Positions 1-8,340 of a DNA stretch of 64,000 nucleotides are shown in pieces. Under the pieces are notes generated by a model, which saw nothing but the letters and a program-made list of their open reading frames with translations, ran no database searches and was not told the origin of the DNA. A program made the translations under genes and the position numbers. The DNA lies in NCBI GenBank assembly GCA_003533505.1, contig DQGD01000015.1, forward strand, positions 9,862-73,861, written 5' to 3'. Source of the DNA: Clostridiales bacterium. GTDB lineage: Bacteria > Bacillota > Clostridia > Christensenellales > Pumilibacteraceae. How positions within the stretch are numbered: the stretch's first letter is position 1; each line of letters starts with the position of its first letter.

Positions 1-19
1 CGAAACTTAAGACGCGCAC

Positions 20-50
20 AAAAAAAAGACCGCTCTACTGCGGTCTTTCT
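20..50 (-). terminator. Rho-independent terminator of tRNA-Leu
   Basis: Read on the minus strand, an AAAGACCGC arm and a GCGGTCTTT arm form a hairpin with a four-base AGTAGA-region loop, followed directly by a run of T. It starts a few bases after the encoded CCA end of the tRNA, as expected for a single-gene tRNA transcript. Confidence 0.85.
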
Positions 51-55
51 TCTGT

Positions 56-138
56 TGGTGCGAAGGACGGGACTTGAACCCGTATGGTTGCCCACACGCC
101 CCTCAAACGTGCGCGTCTGCCAGTTTCGCCACCCTCGC
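56..138 (-). tRNA. tRNA-Leu (anticodon GAG)
   Basis: The minus strand folds as a long-variable-arm tRNA. The acceptor stem pairs GCGAGGG with CCTTCGC and is followed by the discriminator A and an encoded CCA. The T arm carries GGGTTCAAGTCCC. The anticodon stem-loop is CACGT-TTGAGGG-GCGTG, which places GAG in the anticodon and decodes CTC/CTT leucine codons. The class II variable arm fits leucine. The gene stands alone between its own promoter and terminator. Confidence 0.95.
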
Positions 139-153
139 TTAAATGACTTGAAT

Positions 154-182
154 ATTATACTAAAACGGCGGTCGTTTGTCAA
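154..182 (-). promoter_or_regulatory. Consensus sigma-A promoter of tRNA-Leu
   Basis: On the minus strand a perfect TTGACA box (177-182) and a perfect TATAAT box (154-159) are separated by 17 bp. The -10 box ends 15 bp before the first base of the tRNA. Both boxes match the housekeeping consensus exactly, as is common for stable-RNA genes. Confidence 0.9.
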
Positions 183-218
183 TCGATTTACGTCGGTTTT
201 CTATGATTTTGTCGAATT

Positions 219-923
219 TTATTTCGTCTGCCGCCGTGACCCGAAAAGGACCGCATCGCAACAGTCCGGCGCTTCGTCCGAAAAGCACCCGAAAAGCCGC
301 CGCACGTCCACGGATTTTTCGTCGCGCATTTCGGCGTTGCAACCGAGAAGCAGAGCGCGCGCTTCGCTCGGCATGTCGCCGTCACGGTTGAAGCGGTTGT
401 CGCCGCTGCCGAGGCGAACGTCGAGCTTTTTTATATACGCCGGAAAGTGCGGTATTCCGAAGCCGTGCCCCATCGACGAGGTCGGGCAAAGAATAAGCCT
501 TGCACCGCACTGCGCCATAAGGTCGACGTCGTCGCGGTCAAGGTACACACCACCCACAATCGTGCCGCCGTCCAATAGTCCAAGCTTGTGGACGAGCTGG
601 ACGGGCGACAAATGAAACCTCACGTCTACCGCTCCCGACTCGTCCAGAGAGTAGCCGGCGGCGATAATCGCGCTCGATTTCCCGGACAGCACCGCTTCCG
701 CCATGGCGTCGGTAATCGCGTCGTCGGTAAGCTCCGGCAAAAACAGCCGCGGATAGTCGCAGTCCGAAGGCTTGTCCGCTGTTTTGTACACGGTAACGCC
801 GGCTAAATTCTCGAACGCGCGCGGAAAACGCGTCGCTACGGTAAACTCCGTAACGCCGCATTTCCTGCCTCTTTCTATGGTTTCGGGGTCGTCGGTCAGG
901 ACGAACGAATTTATGTATCCCAT
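219..923 (-). CDS. Degenerate amidohydrolase-like protein
   Basis: This 234-residue protein resembles the C-terminal half of amidohydrolase-superfamily TIM barrels (guanine deaminase, MtaD/TrzA type). The clearest stretch is CPTSSMGHGFGIPHF followed by a GSGDN strand end that matches the usual GTDN aspartate. Family members normally exceed 400 residues and carry metal-binding histidines. Here the segment that usually reads (A)H(C/G)V is VGGVYLD, so a metal ligand appears lost, and no N-terminal HxH motif is present. The ATG lies 3 bp after the galU stop, so the two genes are probably co-transcribed. It may be a decayed enzyme or a repurposed binding protein. Confidence 0.6.
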   Translation of the reverse strand: MGYINSFVLTDDPETIERGRKCGVTEFTVATRFPRAFENLAGVTVYKTADKPSDCDYPRLFLPELTDDAITDAMAEAVLSGKSSAIIAAGYSLDESGAVDVRFHLSPVQLVHKLGLLDGGTIVGGVYLDRDDVDLMAQCGARLILCPTSSMGHGFGIPHFPAYIKKLDVRLGSGDNRFNRDGDMPSEARALLLGCNAEMRDEKSVDVRRLFGCFSDEAPDCCDAVLFGSRRQTK

Positions 924-926
924 AAT

Positions 927-1799
927 TTACAGTTTTTCGACGAGCTCTTTTAAGTACGCTTTGAAGCGCGAGCCGAACTCGGGGCTTTTGAGCGCGAACT
1001 CGACGGTCGCGGTGGTCGCGCCCAGCTTGTCGCCCATGTCGTAGCGTTTGCCGATAAACTCGTAGGCGTACACGCCGCAGGTGCCGCACATTTGGTTGAG
1101 CGTGTCGGTGAGCTGATACTCGCCGCCCTTGCCCACGGGAGTGCGCTCGATTTCGTCGTAAACGCGCGCGTCGAGTACGTACCGCCCCAGGCTCGCATAG
1201 CGCGACGGGAGCTTGTCGAGCGGCGGTTTTTCCACGATACCGCTGCATTTGTGAGCCCTGCCGCGGCTCTCGTACACCGCCGCGACGCCGTATTTCACTA
1301 TATCGTCGCCGTCGAAACGCTGCACACCGAGTATCGGGCAGCCGAGCTCGTCGTAAGCCGCCGCGAGCTGACCCATTACGGGCTCGTCGCCCACGATAAG
1401 GTCGTCGCCCCAAGCAAGGCAGAACGGGTCGTTGCCCGTAAAGCCCTTGGCTTTGTACACGGCGTCGCCGCTGCCGAGCGGTTTTTCCTGATAGGCAAAC
1501 GAAATGTTTGCGCGCGAATAAATGCTTTTCAGCATGCTCGCATACTCGGTCTTGCCGCAAGATACGAGCTTATCCTCGAGCTCGGGATTGGGCGAAAAAT
1601 ATTCGCGAATCATCTCCTTGTGGCTGTTGATGACGATTAAAATGTCCGTCATGCCGCCGTCAATCGCTTCGTTCACTATGTAGCCGAGCACCGGGGTGTC
1701 GACTATCGGCAGTATCTCCTTGGGCACGGCTTTGGTAATAGGCAAAAACCTCGTACCCATGCCGCCGCAAGGTATGACCGCCTTAGTAATTTTGCTCAT
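927..1799 (-). CDS. galU: UTP-glucose-1-phosphate uridylyltransferase
   Basis: GalU makes UDP-glucose from UTP and glucose-1-phosphate for cell-wall glycans, polysaccharides and glycolipids. The 290-residue length is normal for the family. The nucleotide-binding loop GGMGTRFLP lies at residues 12-20, followed by PKEILPIVD at 26-34, both diagnostic for bacterial GalU. Downstream motifs WGDD, GIVEKP and YQLTD also fit. The ATG is preceded by GAAAGGAAAGGATTT, a good ribosome site. It sits downstream of the zinc-ribbon gene and directly upstream of the amidohydrolase-like gene, probably as the tail of the dgt-dnaG-sigma block. Confidence 0.95.
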   Translation of the reverse strand: MSKITKAVIPCGGMGTRFLPITKAVPKEILPIVDTPVLGYIVNEAIDGGMTDILIVINSHKEMIREYFSPNPELEDKLVSCGKTEYASMLKSIYSRANISFAYQEKPLGSGDAVYKAKGFTGNDPFCLAWGDDLIVGDEPVMGQLAAAYDELGCPILGVQRFDGDDIVKYGVAAVYESRGRAHKCSGIVEKPPLDKLPSRYASLGRYVLDARVYDEIERTPVGKGGEYQLTDTLNQMCGTCGVYAYEFIGKRYDMGDKLGATTATVEFALKSPEFGSRFKAYLKELVEKL

Positions 1800-1823
1800 A
1801 AATCCTTTCCTTTCGCTTTTCTT

Positions 1824-1841
1824 CGGAACAATTTTGTTCCG
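1824..1841 (-). repeat. Inverted repeat between galU and the zinc-ribbon gene
   Basis: Arms CGGAACA and TGTTCCG with a four-base loop can form a seven-bp hairpin 25 bp upstream of galU. No T run follows on the minus strand, so it is more likely an mRNA leader hairpin or an operator than a terminator. Confidence 0.35.
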
Positions 1842-1913
1842 TCCTTCGGTAACACTTTATGCGAGCTCTCGCCCGTGCGTTACCGCGTTCCTCCCCTTTT
1901 TCTCTTCCGTCCG

Positions 1914-2630
1914 TTATTCCTGCTTGAAAATTATTCTGCGGCAGGTTTCGCAACGGCAATAGCCCTGATTTTTGAGGTCGCTCTTCGCCGTGCCCGACAG
2001 TCCCATTCCGCACGCGCCGCAAGCCGGCGAAGCGTCATCGCCGATTGCCGGAACGAACGCCGGGTACTTGCCCTCGGCGGTAATCTGCTTGTACACCTCG
2101 AAAACCTTGGGCTCGACGGTCTTTTGCAGTTCGGCAAGGCGGTTTTTGATTTTTTCGTACTCCTGCTCTTTGCCCTTTTTAAATTCCTCGTACTTTGCCT
2201 TGGAGTCGGCGTACACAGTACGAGCGGTCTTGCCCGTCTTTTGCGCCTCGGTGAAGTCGGCAATCGCCTTGTCGGCGTTGGTTTTCAGCGCCGCCGCCTT
2301 TTTCTCCCATTCGTTAAGCGCGGCTTTAAGCGTTTCGAGCTCGTCTACGGCGGCTTTTTCTTCGTCCTCGTTAAGCTCGCCGGCGGTGAGGCGCGCGACT
2401 ACCGCTTCAATCTTGTCGGCGTTGGCTTTCATGTATTCCAATGCGCCGTTGTATGCGTTCATTACGGACTCTGCGAGAGCTTCGGCTTCGCCCACCGCCT
2501 GTTTCGCGGCGTTGAACTCTTCCTTTTTCGCCTTCATCGTCTTGTAATCCTTGTTTCCGACTATCTCGTCGTTGAGCTTTTTGTACTCGAGGTCGACTTT
2601 CTGATACTCTAACAATTTCGTGAAATCCAT
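1914..2630 (-). CDS. Coiled-coil protein with C4 zinc ribbon
   Basis: The protein has 238 residues. Most of it (about 30-190) is charged and heptad-like, rich in K, E and A, and predicts a long antiparallel coiled coil. The C-terminus carries a zinc ribbon with CxxC at 204/207 and CxxC at 227/230. This matches the zf-RING_7/DUF164 family, which in Clostridia often sits beside nif3 and is of uncertain function. I chose the ATG at 2630 because GGAGGATATT precedes it; the open frame upstream has no comparable site and is low-complexity Arg-rich sequence. It follows nif3 after 65 bp. Confidence 0.88.
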   Translation of the reverse strand: MDFTKLLEYQKVDLEYKKLNDEIVGNKDYKTMKAKKEEFNAAKQAVGEAEALAESVMNAYNGALEYMKANADKIEAVVARLTAGELNEDEEKAAVDELETLKAALNEWEKKAAALKTNADKAIADFTEAQKTGKTARTVYADSKAKYEEFKKGKEQEYEKIKNRLAELQKTVEPKVFEVYKQITAEGKYPAFVPAIGDDASPACGACGMGLSGTAKSDLKNQGYCRCETCRRIIFKQE

Positions 2631-2695
2631 AATATCCTCCGTGGCGGACGAGGCGGAAGCCCCAATCCGTCGTTTTTTTGTTATTTTGTTGCGCC

Positions 2696-3490
2696 TTAAA
2701 CGCGCGGTATAACGTCTTTTTCCGATACGAGCGCTTGCACCTCGGGCAAAAGCGCGCCGAGCTTTTGCGCAAGCTTTTCTATATAGACGTGTTCCATCGT
2801 GTAATGCTGCGGTTCGACGAGCGTAAAGCCCCTGTCGACGGCATAGACCGCGACGTGGTGCTTGACGTCGGCGGTGACGAGGCAATCCGCGCCTGCCTTA
2901 ATCGCAGAGTCGATATATTTAACGTCGCCGCCGCCTGCGCCGTTTATCACGGCTACCCGGCGTATGGCTGCGTTCTTGTCACCGATTATTCTCACAAAGT
3001 CGTCGCGAAACGCTTTGCCGCACAACTCCCTCAGCTCGTCCGCGGTTGTTTCCTTCGGGAGTTCGCCCGAGCGCCCGAGCCCGGCGCCCTTTTGTCCGAA
3101 CGGGCACATAACTTCGACGTCGCTCAGTTTCAGTAGCTCTGCGGCGTAATCGTTGATGCCGTCCGGTGTGAAATCGAGGTTGGTGTGCGCGGCGTAAATC
3201 GCTATGCCGTTCTTTATCGCCTTGATTAGCTTGGCTCCCGTGACCGAATCGTCGGCGACGGATTTAATCGGGGCGTAAATCATCGGGTGATGCGCGACAA
3301 TCAGCTCCGCGCCTTTTTCTATCGCTTCGTCGATGACGGCGCGAGTGACGTCAAGACAGCACAGTGCGCGCGTGACGGTTGCCGAAAAACTGCCTGCCAG
3401 AAGCCCCACGTTGTCGTATTCGCCCTCTTCCATGTCGGTCGGCGGCGCAATGCGCAAAAACGCGTCCGTAACGTCCTTTATTGTTGCCAC
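2696..3490 (-). CDS. Nif3-like dinuclear metal-centre protein
   Basis: This 264-residue protein belongs to the Nif3/YqfO (GTP cyclohydrolase I type 2-like) family, which forms hexameric rings with a dinuclear metal site; the cellular role is unsettled. Family motifs are AHHP at residues 66-69, AHTNLD at 101-106 and the C-terminal VTADVKHH. It lacks the PII-like insert seen in longer Bacillus homologs. The start overlaps the end of trmK by 13 bp, an arrangement conserved in Bacillota where trmK and nif3 are neighbours. Confidence 0.93.
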   Translation of the reverse strand: MATIKDVTDAFLRIAPPTDMEEGEYDNVGLLAGSFSATVTRALCCLDVTRAVIDEAIEKGAELIVAHHPMIYAPIKSVADDSVTGAKLIKAIKNGIAIYAAHTNLDFTPDGINDYAAELLKLSDVEVMCPFGQKGAGLGRSGELPKETTADELRELCGKAFRDDFVRIIGDKNAAIRRVAVINGAGGGDVKYIDSAIKAGADCLVTADVKHHVAVYAVDRGFTLVEPQHYTMEHVYIEKLAQKLGALLPEVQALVSEKDVIPRV

Positions 3491-4095
3491 GATAGCACCT
3501 CCTCCGCCATTTCCAGTCTTTTTTCGTTCTCGAGCGTGAGCTTGTAGCCGAGAATTTTGCGTTTCTGCTCCTCCGCTTTCGCCCGTAAATCGGCGTTTCT
3601 TTGCTTGTAAAACGCGCCGTACTCGAGCTGCGTTTCGCTGTAGCGTTCGCTCTTGCCCTCTTCGGCGCGGATAAAGTCATAGTACTTTCCGCGGTCGTAA
3701 AAGCAAAAGTCGCGCGTAATCTTATAGCCGTGAGTTACAAGGTACTCGCGGAGCTTTCTTCGGTCGCTCTGCGCGCCGAGAATAAGCGACGGTCGGTAGT
3801 TAAGCCTGTCTATGAGCTCGACTATTTTACTGCCGCCCATACCTGCGATAACCGCCTGTTCCACGCGCTCGTCTATCGAGTCGAAACCGTCGCTGACGAC
3901 GAATCGCACGTTCTGTCTGCCGGACAGGAGCTCGCGCGCCTTATTCAGCGATTTTTCGCTGACGTCTGCCGCGATAACGCTTTTCACGCCGTGGTCGAGC
4001 GCGTACTTCGCCACCAGCCCGTGGTCGCAGCCGATGTCCGCAAGCGATTCTCCGGGTAAAATCAGCGAGCAAACCGCGTCTATGCGCGTAATCAA
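3478..4095 (-). CDS. trmK: tRNA (adenine-N1)-methyltransferase TrmK
   Basis: TrmK uses S-adenosylmethionine to methylate N1 of adenine 22 in tRNA. The protein has 205 residues. The SAM-binding motif DIGCDHG is at 20-26 and the second conserved motif IAGMGG at 83-88. The C-terminal third is helical and charged, as in the family. The ATG overlaps the sigma-factor stop by 4 bp and the 3' end overlaps nif3, which indicates translational coupling in the sigA-trmK-nif3 block. Confidence 0.93.
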   Translation of the reverse strand: MITRIDAVCSLILPGESLADIGCDHGLVAKYALDHGVKSVIAADVSEKSLNKARELLSGRQNVRFVVSDGFDSIDERVEQAVIAGMGGSKIVELIDRLNYRPSLILGAQSDRRKLREYLVTHGYKITRDFCFYDRGKYYDFIRAEEGKSERYSETQLEYGAFYKQRNADLRAKAEEQKRKILGYKLTLENEKRLEMAEEVLSWQQ

Positions 4096-5351
4096 TCGAT
4101 AAAGTCCTTTAGTTTCTTGCTGCGCTGGGGGTGGCGGAGCTTTCTCAATGCTTTCGCCTCTATCTGGCGGATACGCTCACGGGTTACGCCGAACTCCTTA
4201 CCTACCTCCTCGAGCGTTCTGGGGTGACCGTCGTCGATGCCGTAGCGAAGCCTGAGCACCATTTCCTCGCGAGGGGTGAGAGTGTCGAGCACGCCCAAAA
4301 GCTGTTCTTTCAGCATGGTGAACGTGGCGGCGTCCTGCGGCGCGCTGACGTTCTGGTCCTCGATGAAGTCGCCGAGGTGGCTGTCCTCTTCCTCGCCGAT
4401 AGGCGTTTCCAGCGACACAGGGTCGAGCGCTATGCGCTGAATCTCGCGGACGCGCTCTTCCGACACGCCCATTTCCGCGCTGATTTCCGCAGGCGTCGGG
4501 TCCCTGCCGTATTTCTGCACGAGTAATCTCGTCGTGCGCGTAAGCTTGTTTATCGTTTCCACCATGTGCACGGGGATACGAATGGTGCGCGCCTGGTCGG
4601 CAATCGCCCTCGTGATTGCCTGGCGAATCCACCAGGTGGCGTATGTCGAAAAGCGGAAGCCCTTGGTGTAGTCAAACTTCTCCACCGCTTTCATAAGTCC
4701 CAGGTTGCCCTCCTGAATGAGGTCGAGGAAAAGCATGCCGCGCCCGACGTGGCGCTTTGCAATCGACACGACAAGGCGCAGGTTGGCTTCGCTGAGCCGC
4801 TTTTTCGCCGCTTCGTCGCCCTGCGACATGCGATGCGCGAGCTCGAGCTCCTCGTCTACGGTCAGAAGCGGCACTTTGCCGATGTCTTTAAGGTACACCT
4901 TTACGGGGTCGTCGACGGAAACCTCGTTCATAATCTGGTCGATGTCGTCGTGAATGAGGTCAACCGTGTTGTTGATTATCTGAATGCCGTTATCGCCGAG
5001 AATCTTGAAAACGGCTTCCATCTGCTCGGCGCTCGCCTCGCACTCGACAGCCAGTTTTTCGCCCACCTCGTCGTAGGTAAGGTGTCCGTGAGTTTTGCCG
5101 ATTTTTATCAGCCGCTTGATTTCGTTCTCTATTTTTTCGCCGAGCACCGGAGTAGGTGCGGCAGGCGTTGCCGGCGCGGCGACAGGCTCGATGCCCTTGT
5201 CGCACAGTGCGCTCAGCACGTCGTCCACGTCCTCGGGCGCCGGCGTGCCGCCGCCGAACGCGTTGTTTACGTCGTCGTAGGTCACTTTGCCTTCGGTCTT
5301 GTATTTCTCGTTGAGTGCTTTGATAATTTTGTCTAATGCTTGTTTTTCCAT
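4092..5351 (-). CDS. rpoD: Primary sigma-70 factor (SigA/RpoD)
   Basis: This is the best candidate for the housekeeping sigma factor. Regions 1.2 to 2.4 span about 147-258 and include the melting/-10 motif FSTYATWWIRQAITRAIADQ; region 4 ends in TRERIRQIEAKALRKLRHP and KLKDFID. The N-terminus holds two tandem copies of a region-1.1-like winged-helix module (about 2-57 and 72-127, each with a TYDEV-type turn and a following alpha hairpin); most homologs have one. I chose the ATG at 5351 because CGAGGAATT precedes it, although the spacing is short. An in-frame ATG at 5426 would add 25 residues but has no clear ribosome site. The stop overlaps trmK. Confidence 0.93.
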   Translation of the reverse strand: MEKQALDKIIKALNEKYKTEGKVTYDDVNNAFGGGTPAPEDVDDVLSALCDKGIEPVAAPATPAAPTPVLGEKIENEIKRLIKIGKTHGHLTYDEVGEKLAVECEASAEQMEAVFKILGDNGIQIINNTVDLIHDDIDQIMNEVSVDDPVKVYLKDIGKVPLLTVDEELELAHRMSQGDEAAKKRLSEANLRLVVSIAKRHVGRGMLFLDLIQEGNLGLMKAVEKFDYTKGFRFSTYATWWIRQAITRAIADQARTIRIPVHMVETINKLTRTTRLLVQKYGRDPTPAEISAEMGVSEERVREIQRIALDPVSLETPIGEEEDSHLGDFIEDQNVSAPQDAATFTMLKEQLLGVLDTLTPREEMVLRLRYGIDDGHPRTLEEVGKEFGVTRERIRQIEAKALRKLRHPQRSKKLKDFID

Positions 5352-5467
5352 AATTCCTCGAAGGACGGCTCTGTCGTCCGATTTTAGCTCCTGAACGTAA
5401 TCGAATAAATTATCAGGATTCGCCATTATGATATTATTACCGTTTTTGCCGCCGCAAATTCGCCGCG

Positions 5468-6556
5468 CTAGGCGTTGTTGCGGTAGTTTCTTATTTGCTT
5501 GCTGAGCTTGGGTCTCCGCAGCTTTTTCAGCGCTTTTTGCTCAACCTGACGGACGCGCTCGCGCGTGATGTTGTGCAAAAGTCCCACTTCCTCCAGCGTT
5601 TTCGGCTTGCCGTCTTTCAGCCCGTAGCGGTCGAGAATGATTATCTGCTCGCGCGGCTCCAGCGCGGAAATCGCGGCGAACAGCAACTCCTTTAACAGCC
5701 CCTGTTCGATGATGTCCTCGGGCATGGGCGCGGTCGGGTCGGGAATGCTCTCGCCGAACGTCGCGCCGTCGCCGTCCTCGCCCACCGCTTCGTCGGTGTA
5801 CTTGGGTTTTTGCATCAACTGACGATAGAATCTGACGCGCTCCACGGTGATGTTCATGCGAGCGGCAAGCTCATCGTCCTCTGCCGGCACGCCCGTTTTC
5901 TGTTCGATGTCGGCAGCCATGCGCTTCATTCTGTCGATGTTGTCCTTGACGTAGCCGGGGATATGTATCGGGTGCGCGAGGTCCGCCATCGAGCGCGTGA
6001 TTGCCTGGCGAATCCACCAGGTGGCGTAGGTCGAAAAGCGGAAGCCCTTGGTGTAGTCGAACTTGTCGACGGCGGTCATAAGCCCCAGATTTCCGTTCTG
6101 AATGATGTCGTCGAGGTCCAGCCCTCTGCCGACGTAATGCTTGGCAATCGACACCACGAGCCGCAGGTTCGCGCCGGTGAGCGCGTTTCTCGCCTCCTTG
6201 TCGCCCTCGGAAACGCGGCGTGCGAGCTCGCGCTCCTCTTCGGCGGTCAGCAGATCTACCTTGCCGAGCTGCTTTAAGTAATGCCTCGTCGAATCTTCGC
6301 CCGAGTAGGACTCGTCGGCGTCGAGCGGCGGTTGCTCCTCGCGCACGATAATCACGCTTTTGGACGCAAGGTACTCGTAGGCTTTGTCGACGTCGGCAGC
6401 CGAGGCGTCGCAGTTTATGACCAAATCTCTCGTCACCTCGTCGGTGGTAAGACAGCCTTTTTTCCGCGCCGCCGCAAGCAACAGCTCGAGCTCGTCGGCG
6501 ATTGTCTTTTTCGCCGGCACTATCTCGGCTATGTCTATTTTCTTTATTTTACTCAT
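5468..6556 (-). CDS. Second primary-type sigma-70 factor
   Basis: A 362-residue sigma factor immediately upstream of the main rpoD-like gene. It has one region-1.1-like module (about 15-75), DSTRHYLKQLGKVDLL for region 1.2, a full region 2 with FSTYATWWIRQAITR, and a region 4 helix-turn-helix ending in RERVRQVEQKALKKLRRP. Regions 2.4 and 4.2 are close to the housekeeping consensus, but region 3 and the segment IPGYVKDNIDRMKRM differ from the usual IPVHMVETINKL. It is probably a group 2 (alternative, non-essential) sigma derived by duplication. The start overlaps the dnaG end by 8 bp. Confidence 0.9.
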   Translation of the reverse strand: MSKIKKIDIAEIVPAKKTIADELELLLAAARKKGCLTTDEVTRDLVINCDASAADVDKAYEYLASKSVIIVREEQPPLDADESYSGEDSTRHYLKQLGKVDLLTAEEERELARRVSEGDKEARNALTGANLRLVVSIAKHYVGRGLDLDDIIQNGNLGLMTAVDKFDYTKGFRFSTYATWWIRQAITRSMADLAHPIHIPGYVKDNIDRMKRMAADIEQKTGVPAEDDELAARMNITVERVRFYRQLMQKPKYTDEAVGEDGDGATFGESIPDPTAPMPEDIIEQGLLKELLFAAISALEPREQIIILDRYGLKDGKPKTLEEVGLLHNITRERVRQVEQKALKKLRRPKLSKQIRNYRNNA

Positions 6557-8321
6557 TGCTTCCTCCGTTTTTCAAGCCCCTCAGCTGCGCGTTCATCTTT
6601 CCGAGTTCCGGCACAAGCCTTGCGTCTTTCGTAGCTTTATATTCATCGTTCAATCGCTCTATCTCGCCCTGAAGGTGCTCGATTTTCAGCCGATTTACGC
6701 ACGCGCGGTACTTCGCCTCGTCGTCGCCCTGCATAAACTCGTACTCGACGATTTCGTCGACGCTTTCGGGCGCGTACTCGCTGTACAGCGCGGAAACCGA
6801 CGGAAGCGCGCCCGAGCGGAATTTCTCCGCCGAACGCGAATAAATCTCGCGGTCGACGTCGCTTTTAAGGTATGGATATACGTCCTCGTCATAGTCGACG
6901 TATGGCATGCCGTGAGCCGCGCTCGCCACCACGAAAAGCTCCGCTTTGTCGCGGCGTTCCGTCTGCGGCTTGGGCTGCTCTTCGGGCGCGAACGCGCTCG
7001 CACGCTTTTCCTCGGGCGCGGAAATGTCCGCCTGTTTTCTCAGCGTTTCCATCGAGTAACCCGTGGCGTCATGCACGATTTTCATGTATTCTTCGATTTC
7101 GACGGGGTTTTCAAGAGCCTTTACCACCTTCATCGCCTCTATCGCGTAGGCGGCTTTGCCGTCGGGCGCTGTCAAGTCGAAGCGGTTTTTAAGGTAGTTG
7201 AGCTTGAACGCCGGAAGCGGCTGAGCCTCTTTGAGAAGCTGCGCATAGGCTTCCGCGCCGCGCTGCTTTATGAGGTCGTCGGGGTCAAGCCCGTCGGGGA
7301 GCGACACCACGCGGACGTTAAGCCCGGCTTCGCGCAGTATGTCGAGTCCTCTCAGCGTTGCGGTCTGCCCCGCGCTGTCACCGTCGTAGCTTATATACAC
7401 GTTGGTCGAATAGTTGCGGATTAGTTTCGCCTGAGCGTAGGTGAGCGCGGTGCCCATGCTGGCTACCGCCGTGTCGAAACCTGCCTTGTGGAGCGCGAGG
7501 ACGTCCATATAGCCCTCGGTGATTATCACGTTGTTTACGGGCTCGCGCTGTTTCTTCTTTTTGAGAAGATTGATTGCGTACAGCGTGCGCGACTTGTCGA
7601 AAATGGGCGTGTTGGACGAGTTGCGGTACTTGACGGGAATGTGCGTGCCGGGGTCGATAAGTCTGCCGCCGAACGCCACCACTTCGCCGAAGTTGTTGAT
7701 AATCGGTATCATCAGCCGTCCGTAGAACACGTCGTACCAGCGGTCGGCTTTTTGCTCGATAAGCCCGGCTTCTTTCATTTCCGCCCTGGTGTAGCCCTTG
7801 CCGAGAAGAAAATTTATTATCTCTTCGCCGTCGTAGCTTGCGCCGAAACCGAAACGCGTGACGAGCCGCTGCGGCACCTGTCTTGCTTCGAGGTAGTCGC
7901 GCGCGAGCTTGCCGCGTTCGCCGTAAAGGTTGTCGTGGTAGTGCTTTGCCGCGTCGCGCATTAGCGCGTACAGCCGCTCGCGTTTCTCGCGCGATATGCC
8001 GCCGTCTGCGGATTTGGATTTGTCGAACGCCGGAAGCTCCATTTTGGCTTCGGCGGCGAGCATTTTCACCGCGTCGATAAAGTCCACGCTTTCTATTTTT
8101 TCTATAAACGTTATGGCGTTGCCGCTCTCCTTGCAGCCGAAGCAGTGGTAAAACTGCTTGTCCTCGTTAACGGCGAACGACGGTTCGGTTTCATGGTGAA
8201 ACGGACAGCACCCCCACAGGGTTCTGCCCTTACGCTTCAGCGGAACGTACCGCGAAATTACCTTCGCGAGGTCGGTCTTAGCCAAAAGCTCTTCTTTCCA
8301 TGCTCGAAAGTCGTTTTCCAA
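6549..8321 (-). CDS. dnaG: DNA primase
   Basis: DnaG synthesises RNA primers for replication. The 590-residue length is typical. The N-terminal CHC2 zinc finger is visible as CPFHHETEPSF (from residue 39) and FYHCFGC (to 63). The TOPRIM domain follows (about 255-335) with the acidic motifs TEGYMDV and SYDGDSAG. The C-terminal part is the helicase-interacting region and is poorly conserved, as usual. It sits between dgt and the two sigma genes, matching the macromolecular-synthesis gene order of Clostridia. The 19-bp gap to dgt suggests co-transcription. Confidence 0.96.
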   Translation of the reverse strand: MENDFRAWKEELLAKTDLAKVISRYVPLKRKGRTLWGCCPFHHETEPSFAVNEDKQFYHCFGCKESGNAITFIEKIESVDFIDAVKMLAAEAKMELPAFDKSKSADGGISREKRERLYALMRDAAKHYHDNLYGERGKLARDYLEARQVPQRLVTRFGFGASYDGEEIINFLLGKGYTRAEMKEAGLIEQKADRWYDVFYGRLMIPIINNFGEVVAFGGRLIDPGTHIPVKYRNSSNTPIFDKSRTLYAINLLKKKKQREPVNNVIITEGYMDVLALHKAGFDTAVASMGTALTYAQAKLIRNYSTNVYISYDGDSAGQTATLRGLDILREAGLNVRVVSLPDGLDPDDLIKQRGAEAYAQLLKEAQPLPAFKLNYLKNRFDLTAPDGKAAYAIEAMKVVKALENPVEIEEYMKIVHDATGYSMETLRKQADISAPEEKRASAFAPEEQPKPQTERRDKAELFVVASAAHGMPYVDYDEDVYPYLKSDVDREIYSRSAEKFRSGALPSVSALYSEYAPESVDEIVEYEFMQGDDEAKYRACVNRLKIEHLQGEIERLNDEYKATKDARLVPELGKMNAQLRGLKNGGSNE

Positions 8322-8340
8322 AGCTTATTTGTCCTTGCTC

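Noticed and set aside
538..1560. 340-codon open frame overlapping galU and the amidohydrolase-like gene
   Set aside because: It is an out-of-frame shadow of two real genes, Arg-rich and without family motifs.
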